Shown one piece after another: positions 1 to 4,006 of a stretch of 11,368 nt of DNA; the stretch's first letter is position 1; the number at the start of each line of letters is the position of its first letter. The notes beneath the pieces were generated by a model. It saw only the letters and a program-made list of their open reading frames with translations. It did no database searches and was not told the origin of the DNA. The translations under genes and the position numbers were made by a program. This DNA comes from Bacteroidaceae bacterium (GTDB lineage: Bacteria > Bacteroidota > Bacteroidia > Bacteroidales > Bacteroidaceae): contig JAQWAN010000040.1 in assembly GCA_028707655.1 (NCBI GenBank), positions 1 to 11,368 on the forward strand. Direction: 5' to 3'.

Positions 1-563
1 CGTTTTAGTTCATTATAATTTGTTACTACCTGTTGTAATATGCGGGTCAGTAGTGTTCTTCTAGCCATTTTTTTTCCTATGATTTGTCTTAGTGACACAG
101 GGTTGGGTGCACCACTATGAAAGGCTGTTTGGTTTACATTTAATCCAACCCCAATAATACTACTTGTGAGCTGTGTGCCCTCTAGCTCATGTTCAATTAA
201 TATGCCCGCTATTTTTTGTTGGTTCCAATAGATGTCGTTGGGCCATTTTATGGTAACCCCCTGTAGATAGTGGCTTAGCACCTCTTGAATAGAAACGGCA
301 ATAAGTTTTGAGATATAAAATTGCTCCTTTGCAGCTAGGAAAGAGGGCTCCAGTAGAATGCTAAAGAGTAAATTCTCACCCGATGTTGCTTCCCAGCTAT
401 TACCCCGTTGTCCTCTACCCGCAACTTGATAGTCCGTAGATACCACTGTGCCATCTTTTAGTGCGAGCTTTTCCCTGTTCTCTTGAATAAATAGATTGGT
501 AGAGACGGTTTCTGTTAGGTGAATATGGCGTCGAATGCCAATAGGTGTACTATAATCCTTCAT
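1..563 (-). CDS. birA: Biotin--[acetyl-CoA-carboxylase] ligase (BirA), partial, C-terminus beyond window
   Basis: This enzyme activates biotin with ATP to biotinyl-5'-AMP and transfers it to a lysine on biotin-dependent carboxylases in the cytoplasm. Reading from the ATG at 563, 187 codons are visible before the window edge. The family motifs are clear: the biotin/adenylate loop GRGQRG at residues 49-54, KWPND at 106-110, the catalytic-type lysine in KIAGIL (K117) and GVGLN at 138-142. The protein starts directly with the catalytic domain. It lacks the N-terminal helix-turn-helix of E. coli BirA, so it is probably a plain ligase and not a repressor. Typical single-domain ligases are about 240-260 residues, so roughly 60 C-terminal residues lie outside the window. 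The start overlaps the end of the YjbR-family gene by 14 bp, which suggests translational coupling in one minus-strand operon. The family call is very secure; the missing end is the only limit. Confidence 0.95.
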   Translation of the reverse strand, partial: MKDYSTPIGIRRHIHLTETVSTNLFIQENREKLALKDGTVVSTDYQVAGRGQRGNSWEATSGENLLFSILLEPSFLAAKEQFYISKLIAVSIQEVLSHYLQGVTIKWPNDIYWNQQKIAGILIEHELEGTQLTSSIIGVGLNVNQTAFHSGAPNPVSLRQIIGKKMARRTLLTRILQQVVTNYNELK

Positions 564-903
564 ATTCTTTTTGTTCCTTTTTCGTCATTTTCTTGAGGGT
601 TTCTTCTAAGGAATGATCAATTAGCTGTTGCACAAGTGCGTCACTAATTTCTCCTTTTAGTAGGATTTGGTTCCAATATTTTTTATTGAAATGATAAGCT
701 CCTTCAATACAGCTATACTCCTCCCTGAGGTCTAGTGCATAATCTGGGTCACATTTCAGGCAAAGATGTTTGTCGTTGGAGAGTGTTACGAGTGCAAACA
801 TCTTGTTCATAACCTTAAACACTAAACAATTATCATCAAAAGGCATACATTCTGTGGTACCCTTTTTAGCTAAACAATAGCTTCTTATATCTTCAACATT
901 CAT
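550..903 (-). CDS. YjbR/MmcQ family protein
   Basis: This is a 117-residue protein of the YjbR/MmcQ (CyaY-like fold) family, often annotated as DNA-binding, although its cellular role is not well established. The visible family pattern is an N-terminal MNVEDIR helix, PFD at 21-23, VFKVMNKMFAL at 28-38, KCDP at 50-53, HFNKKYWN at 71-78 and ISDALVQQLIDHS near 87-98. It ends in a lysine- and glutamate-rich tail. I chose the ATG at 903 because homologues begin with this MNVEDIR-like segment; a TTG two codons upstream (909) is also in frame. It lies 33 bp downstream of yraN, and its last codons overlap the birA start by 14 bp. It is therefore probably the middle gene of a yraN-yjbR-birA operon. 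Context gives no strong hint of function. The family assignment is confident and the biochemical role is unknown. Confidence 0.85.
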   Translation of the reverse strand: MNVEDIRSYCLAKKGTTECMPFDDNCLVFKVMNKMFALVTLSNDKHLCLKCDPDYALDLREEYSCIEGAYHFNKKYWNQILLKGEISDALVQQLIDHSLEETLKKMTKKEQKEYEGL

Positions 904-936
904 AACCAAAACTTTTATTGTGAACCATTAGTAGTG

Positions 937-1302
937 TTACCAAATTGGTGGATGAAAGGCCTCTTTAATATGTTCAATGGTAGGATTCTCTATGGAGCCT
1001 ACGATACAAATAATATCAAATCGAACGGGTTTGTCTATTTTGTATTTTAGAAGATAAGCACTTGTTGCTCCCACAATATGCCGTATCTTCCGGTTGTCTA
1101 CCGCCTCTTCTGGACGTGCATATGCACAATCCTTTCTGCTCTTAACCTCCACTATAATAATCTCGTCGGCAGTTTCTGCTATAATGTCCAGTTCTCTTCG
1201 TCGGTGTCTCCAATTCCGATCTCGAATGGTATAGTGATGGGCTAAAAGATATGCAGCAGCTATCTCTTCTCCTTGCTTTCCAAAAATATTATGTGCTGCC
1301 AT
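937..1302 (-). CDS. YraN/UPF0102 family endonuclease-fold protein
   Basis: This 121-residue protein belongs to the YraN/UPF0102 family, predicted to share the fold of Holliday-junction resolvase-type nucleases. The conserved features are visible: GKQGEE at residues 8-13, ELDII at 37-41 and VEVKSR at 51-56. Together they give a PD-(D/E)xK-like set of D39, E52 and K54, preceded by a very basic stretch (RNWRHRRRE, 29-37). The length matches the family norm of about 115-125. The ATG at 1302 is the natural start because GxxGE usually falls about ten residues in. It is the first gene of the minus-strand run towards birA and is divergent from the small RHH-like gene. A good -7 box (TATTTTTG, 1322..1315) lies only 12 bp before the ATG. 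Nuclease activity is predicted by fold only, and no role is proven. Confidence 0.9.
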   Translation of the reverse strand: MAAHNIFGKQGEEIAAAYLLAHHYTIRDRNWRHRRRELDIIAETADEIIIVEVKSRKDCAYARPEEAVDNRKIRHIVGATSAYLLKYKIDKPVRFDIICIVGSIENPTIEHIKEAFHPPIW

Positions 1303-1314
1303 AAGCTGTTTTTA

Positions 1315-1349
1315 CAAAAATAATGAATATATTGCTTGTAAATAGCAAA
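1315..1349 (-). promoter_or_regulatory. Putative Bacteroidota-type promoter for yraN-yjbR-birA
   Basis: Reading the minus strand, TATTTTTG at 1322..1315 matches the Bacteroidota -7 consensus TAnnTTTG exactly. The nearest upstream TTTG is at 1349..1346, giving a 23 bp spacer, somewhat longer than the usual 19-21. Transcription would start within about 10 bp of the yraN ATG, so the leader is very short. The -33 part is the weaker half of this call. Confidence 0.45.
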
Positions 1350-1366
1350 ACGTGAATTAATTTTGC
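1332..1366. repeat. Two overlapping short inverted repeats in the divergent promoter region; possible operator
   Basis: Two perfect inverted repeats share one half-site: TTGCT-N7-AGCAA (1332-1348) and GCAAAA-N10-TTTTGC (1345-1366). The second spans the -7 box of the plus-strand promoter, and the first covers its -33 region. The position would suit an operator for the RHH-like protein encoded just downstream, but the arms are short and the DNA is AT-rich, so chance is possible. Confidence 0.3.
1336..1365 (+). promoter_or_regulatory. Putative Bacteroidota-type promoter for the RHH-like gene and tadA
   Basis: TTG at 1336-1338, a 19 bp spacer and TAATTTTG at 1358-1365 match the Bacteroidota -33/-7 pattern, with a perfect -7 box. 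The box ends seven bases before the ATG at 1373, so the predicted mRNA has almost no leader. The promoter overlaps the divergent yraN promoter between 1336 and 1349, so the two could compete for RNA polymerase or share a regulator. Confidence 0.55.
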
Positions 1367-1372
1367 AGCAGA

Positions 1373-1606
1373 ATGAGAAAAACAACAAAAAGTAGAGATA
1401 AAGTATCTAGTAAAGAGGAGAAACGGAAGTCGCGTATCGTCTGTTTGGTTAGTGAGGAGGAGAATAGAGTCATTGACCGTTATTTAGATCATTATAAGAT
1501 TTCAAACAAGTCGCGATGGTTTCGAGAAACGATATTAGAATTTGTCTGTAAGAATATGGAAGAGGATTATCCCACTCTTTTTAGTGAACACGAAATGCGT
1601 CGATAA
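1373..1606 (+). CDS. Small ribbon-helix-helix-like protein, translationally coupled to tadA
   Basis: This 77-residue basic protein has no function I can name. Its N-terminus (residues 1-20) is rich in lysine, arginine and serine and is probably disordered. The rest fits a ribbon-helix-helix layout: a strand RIVCLV at 21-26, helix A from about 27 to 41, a turn at YKISN, and helix B from about 46 to 62 with the pattern KSRWFRETIL. That pattern resembles the second helix of RHH regulators and plasmid mobilisation accessory proteins. A short conserved-looking tail, EEDYPTLFSEHEMRR, follows. The stop codon shares a base with the tadA start (TAATG at 1604-1608), so the two are almost certainly one transcript with coupled translation. 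The ATG at 1373 is the first in frame after the promoter box and leaves a near-zero leader. It could be a DNA-binding autoregulator, or an RNA-associated partner of TadA. The fold is inferred from pattern alone. Confidence 0.75.
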   Translation: MRKTTKSRDKVSSKEEKRKSRIVCLVSEEENRVIDRYLDHYKISNKSRWFRETILEFVCKNMEEDYPTLFSEHEMRR

Positions 1607-2040
1607 TGTTAGATGACACCTATTTTATGAAACAGGCCTTGCAAGAAGCCAGAAAAGCGTATGCGCAAGGCGAGGTGCCAGTGGGTGCTGTTGTAGTGTG
1701 TAAAGAGCAGATTATAGCGCGTGCACATAACCTAACCGAGATGTTGCACGACGTAACGGCTCATGCCGAGATGCAAGCCATAACTGCTGCTGCAGAAGCC
1801 TTAGGAGGGAAATATCTAAATGCATGTACGCTTTATGTCACCGTAGAGCCATGTGTGATGTGTGCCGGTGCCATTGCTTGGGCGCAAGTTGGCCGTTTAG
1901 TTTTTGGAGCCTCCGACGAGAAGAGAGGGTATCAGCGCTATGCTAGTCAAGCTCTACATCCTAAAACAGAGGTTGTGTCTCATTTGTTGGCAGAGGAAGC
2001 CACTCTATTGATGAAATCGTTCTTTCAGGCACGTAGATAA
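1606..2040 (+). CDS. tadA: tRNA-specific adenosine deaminase (TadA)
   Basis: TadA deaminates adenosine 34 to inosine in the anticodon of tRNA-Arg(ACG), which lets one tRNA read several CGN codons. The 144-residue protein carries the complete zinc cytidine/deoxycytidylate deaminase signature: HAE at 53-55, where His53 binds zinc and Glu55 is the proton shuttle, and PCVMC at 82-86 with zinc ligands Cys83 and Cys86. The N-terminal pattern MKQALQEARKAYAQGEVPVGAVVV is typical of TadA. The FGASDEKRG segment at 100-108 also fits TadA better than cytosine or guanine deaminases. The length is normal. It starts inside the TAATG overlap with the upstream RHH-like gene, so its expression probably depends on ribosomes finishing that gene. 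Downstream it converges on the DUF4834-like gene with only 10 bp between stop codons and no hairpin terminator visible. Confidence 0.93.
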   Translation: MLDDTYFMKQALQEARKAYAQGEVPVGAVVVCKEQIIARAHNLTEMLHDVTAHAEMQAITAAAEALGGKYLNACTLYVTVEPCVMCAGAIAWAQVGRLVFGASDEKRGYQRYASQALHPKTEVVSHLLAEEATLLMKSFFQARR

Positions 2041-2065
2041 CTCTTTTATCTCACTCTTTTATCTC
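2040..2065. repeat. Perfect 13-bp tandem duplication at the convergent gene ends
   Basis: ACTCTTTTATCTC occurs twice back to back (2040-2052 and 2053-2065). The repeat starts on the last base of the tadA stop codon and runs through the stop codon and last codons of the convergent DUF4834-like gene. The TGA that ends that gene spans the junction of the two copies. Confidence 0.9.
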
Positions 2066-2347
2066 CTCAAAGTCAACATATTCCCCCTCATTTTCTTCAA
2101 TAACATGTGTGTGTGCAAACTCCTCTCCACTTGTATTTGTAGGAGCTTGTCTTCTTGAAGTATTTTTTGAGCTGTTGTGTTGCGTATATTGAGGGCCCTG
2201 CTTTGCATTGCCTTGTTGTGTGTATGTTCCCTTAAAAGATTGTTTTGTTTTGAAAAACAATCGGGCAATAGTACCTGCAATTGATAAAAAGATACCAAAA
2301 ACAAAAACGAGAAATACGATAAGTAATAAAAATAGTCCTTTAAACAT
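2051..2347 (-). CDS. DUF4834-like small membrane protein
   Basis: This 98-residue protein matches the layout of DUF4834, a Bacteroidota family of unknown function. It has one hydrophobic N-terminal segment (about residues 4-27, GLFLLLIVFLVFVFGIFLS), then ARLFF and a positively charged KTKQSFK stretch. A low-complexity polar linker rich in Gln, Asn, Ser and Thr follows (about 38-72), and an acidic C-terminal motif EGEYVDFEEIKE closes it. It is probably a single-pass inner-membrane protein with a cytoplasmic tail, by the positive-inside rule. I prefer the ATG at 2347, which starts just before the membrane segment; a TTG at 2383 would add 12 polar residues. It follows pssA after 53 bp and probably shares the psd-pssA transcript. 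That suggests, but does not prove, a link with phospholipid synthesis or membrane organisation. The family name is from memory of the pattern and is moderately sure. Confidence 0.7.
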   Translation of the reverse strand: MFKGLFLLLIVFLVFVFGIFLSIAGTIARLFFKTKQSFKGTYTQQGNAKQGPQYTQHNSSKNTSRRQAPTNTSGEEFAHTHVIEENEGEYVDFEEIKE

Positions 2348-2400
2348 AAAGTGAGGATTAATTGTTTTATTATGAATGAACAAGAATCATGCCAAAATAA

Positions 2401-3111
2401 CTATCCTTTCTTTTTCTGTGTTAAAAGAGAAAGAATAATATACCAAACAATGATGGCAGCCAATCCGCTTACTTTTAATACTAGCAGAAAAACAAGTGCA
2501 CTAATCAAGAACAGAAAACGTATTTTGTTTTCTTTCCAAGTTAGGTTTTTAAATTTCAAGGCAAACATAGGAATCTCTGCTACTAGTAAAAGAGAAGAGA
2601 TAATTACCATGATAAAGAGATAAACAGCATTAAAGCAGCTGCTTGTTAAAAACGAATGAGCACCTACCGCTAGTGAGCTCCAAAAAAGGGCATTAGCTGG
2701 AGTAGGTAGTCCTATAAAGGAGCTTGTTTGTCTTTCGTCTATGTTGAATTTAGCTAATCGTAAAGCAGAAAAAGCGGCAATTAGAAAAGCCGTGTAGGGG
2801 ATATACTCTTTTAGACCCATTAAAAACGCTGGGTATTGTACCTCTTGGAATAGGGAGAAAACGATAAAAGCAGGCGCTGCTCCAAAGCTTATGTCATCTG
2901 CTAGGGAGTCTAGTTCCTTTCCCATAGGCGAATAGCTCTTCAGCAGGCGAGCACTCATCCCATCAAAAAAGTCGAATACCGCTCCAAGAACTACAAAAAA
3001 GATAGCATATTCATATTGGAACCGAAAGGCCATGACACATGCAATACACCCAGAAACCAGATTCATACAAGTGATGGTGTTGGGAATATATTTTTTTATC
3101 GAGAAGTTCAT
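2401..3111 (-). CDS. pssA: CDP-diacylglycerol--serine O-phosphatidyltransferase (PssA)
   Basis: PssA makes phosphatidylserine and CMP from CDP-diacylglycerol and L-serine in the inner membrane, the first committed step to phosphatidylethanolamine. The 236-residue protein has the complete CDP-alcohol phosphatidyltransferase motif D-x2-D-G-x2-A-R-x8-G-x3-D-x3-D: D47, D50, G51, A54, R55, G64, D68 and D72. The last aspartates supply metal binding and the catalytic base. Before it, PNTITCMNLVSGC (10-22) is the typical first helix of the type II, membrane-embedded PssA. Several further hydrophobic segments follow, and the protein ends in a basic tail. This is the integral-membrane type, unrelated to the E. 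coli peripheral PssA. It starts five bases after the psd stop, so the two enzymes of the pathway are made from one transcript. Start and length are as expected. Confidence 0.95.
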   Translation of the reverse strand: MNFSIKKYIPNTITCMNLVSGCIACVMAFRFQYEYAIFFVVLGAVFDFFDGMSARLLKSYSPMGKELDSLADDISFGAAPAFIVFSLFQEVQYPAFLMGLKEYIPYTAFLIAAFSALRLAKFNIDERQTSSFIGLPTPANALFWSSLAVGAHSFLTSSCFNAVYLFIMVIISSLLLVAEIPMFALKFKNLTWKENKIRFLFLISALVFLLVLKVSGLAAIIVWYIILSLLTQKKKG

Positions 3112-3116
3112 CTTAT

Positions 3117-3803
3117 TTATTTTAGTTTTGCAATGACTGTTTGGTCGGCTGTGGTTAAATCGCCTAAAGAGACGAGCACCTCTGTGCCAATAGGCAAATA
3201 GATGTCCACTCGAGAACCAAACTTAATAAAGCCTAAATGTTCATCGATATGACATTCTTGTCCAACTTTGGCATATGTCACTACACGACGTGCCATGGCA
3301 CCTGCCACTTGGCGTACCAATACTTTGACCCCTTTTGGCGATTTTATAACGACGGTAGAACGTTCGTTTTCTGTACTTGCTTTTGGCAAATAAGCCTTTG
3401 CATAGTTGCCATTTTGATGGGATACATGTGTAACCACGCCCTCCATTGGAAACCAGTTTGCGTGTACATTTAAGACGCTCATAAAAATGGAGATCATCAT
3501 CTTCTTTTCATGAAAATATTCTTGTTCGTCTACCTCTTCTACTACTACCACTTTACCATCTGCGGGTGCAACAATAACGCCCTCTTTATCCCCCGTAAAG
3601 GTACGAACAGGACATCGGAAAAAGTTAACCAGAGCTAAATAGATGCCCAAGCATAAAACAGAAGAAATAATAAAAGGAATTTTAGTGCTAAAAGCCCAGA
3701 ATAGGAATGCGTTTAAGGCAAGAAAGATCATAAAACCGCCCACTAACATGTGAGTGCCTTCATAATGTAAACGTGTTTTTTTTAGTTTTTTTATAGGGGC
3801 CAT
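3117..3803 (-). CDS. psd: Phosphatidylserine decarboxylase proenzyme (Psd)
   Basis: Psd removes the carboxyl group of phosphatidylserine to give phosphatidylethanolamine, using a pyruvoyl group made by self-cleavage. The 228-residue protein is the short type of decarboxylase. The cleavage site is FGS at 195-197 within GFIKFGSRVDIYLP. Cutting between Gly196 and Ser197 would give a 196-residue beta chain and a 32-residue alpha chain with the N-terminal pyruvoyl. The other family landmarks are VAPADG at 78-83, whose Asp82 is the likely charge-relay residue, and NVHANW at 112-117, whose His114 is the likely catalytic histidine. Two hydrophobic segments near residues 20-38 and 43-60 would anchor it in the inner membrane. 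It leads the psd-pssA-DUF4834-like operon and has the best promoter in the window upstream. The ATG at 3803 is preceded by in-frame AT-rich non-coding sequence, so the start is sound. Confidence 0.95.
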   Translation of the reverse strand: MAPIKKLKKTRLHYEGTHMLVGGFMIFLALNAFLFWAFSTKIPFIISSVLCLGIYLALVNFFRCPVRTFTGDKEGVIVAPADGKVVVVEEVDEQEYFHEKKMMISIFMSVLNVHANWFPMEGVVTHVSHQNGNYAKAYLPKASTENERSTVVIKSPKGVKVLVRQVAGAMARRVVTYAKVGQECHIDEHLGFIKFGSRVDIYLPIGTEVLVSLGDLTTADQTVIAKLK

Positions 3804-3829
3804 AAGTTTAATCTGATTATTTTAAAGTA

Positions 3830-3861
3830 CAAAAATAGTTCTATTATTTTCAATTTGCAAA
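3830..3861 (-). promoter_or_regulatory. Bacteroidota-type promoter for psd-pssA operon
   Basis: On the minus strand, TTTG (3861..3858), a 20 bp spacer and TATTTTTG (3837..3830) fit the Bacteroidota -33/-7 consensus exactly. The leader to the psd ATG at 3803 would be about 20-25 bases. The -33 element sits inside a 10-bp palindrome ATTTGCAAAT (3853-3862), which may be chance. Confidence 0.65.
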
Positions 3862-3937
3862 TAAATGCGAACGTAATTAATTTTTTACTGATTAAACATA
3901 AAAACAAATTATGTTTCCCTATTTTTCTCATTTCAGC

Positions 3938-3969
3938 TTTGTTTCTTCGGGCAAAGAGAACTATCTTTA
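3938..3969 (+). promoter_or_regulatory. Putative promoter for dnaE
   Basis: TTTG (3938-3941), a 20 bp spacer and TATCTTTA (3962-3969) follow the Bacteroidota pattern, with one mismatch in the last base of TAnnTTTG. The spacing is identical to that of the divergent psd promoter. The leader would be about 30 bases, ending in purine-rich sequence before the ATG at 4007. The 203-bp region 3804-4006 holds these two promoters and nothing else I can identify. Confidence 0.5.
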
Positions 3970-4006
3970 GACCCATGTTTACGAATCAGAAGAAAAGAAC
4001 CACATA

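Noticed and set aside
1373..1606. Toxin-antitoxin pair reading of the RHH-like gene and its neighbour
   Set aside because: The coupled partner is a complete TadA with all zinc and catalytic residues, a housekeeping enzyme and not a toxin, so an antitoxin role is not supported.
2059..2304. Second minus-strand frame inside the DUF4834-like gene
   Set aside because: The other frame has a clean membrane segment and the family-like acidic C-terminus, while this one begins in the middle of the membrane segment and has no recognisable pattern.
2351..2623. Plus-strand open frame of 90 codons opposite pssA
   Set aside because: Shadow of the well-supported pssA gene; no family pattern and no promoter.
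3853..3862. 10-bp palindrome ATTTGCAAAT as a regulator site for psd
   Set aside because: Too short and too AT-rich to claim alone; the TTTG half is already explained by the -33 element.
3791..3976. Open frame of 61 codons on the minus strand upstream of psd
   Set aside because: It covers the AT-rich divergent promoter region, overlaps both promoter calls and the psd start, and its low-complexity Lys/Leu/Ile/Phe composition is what AT-rich non-coding DNA gives.
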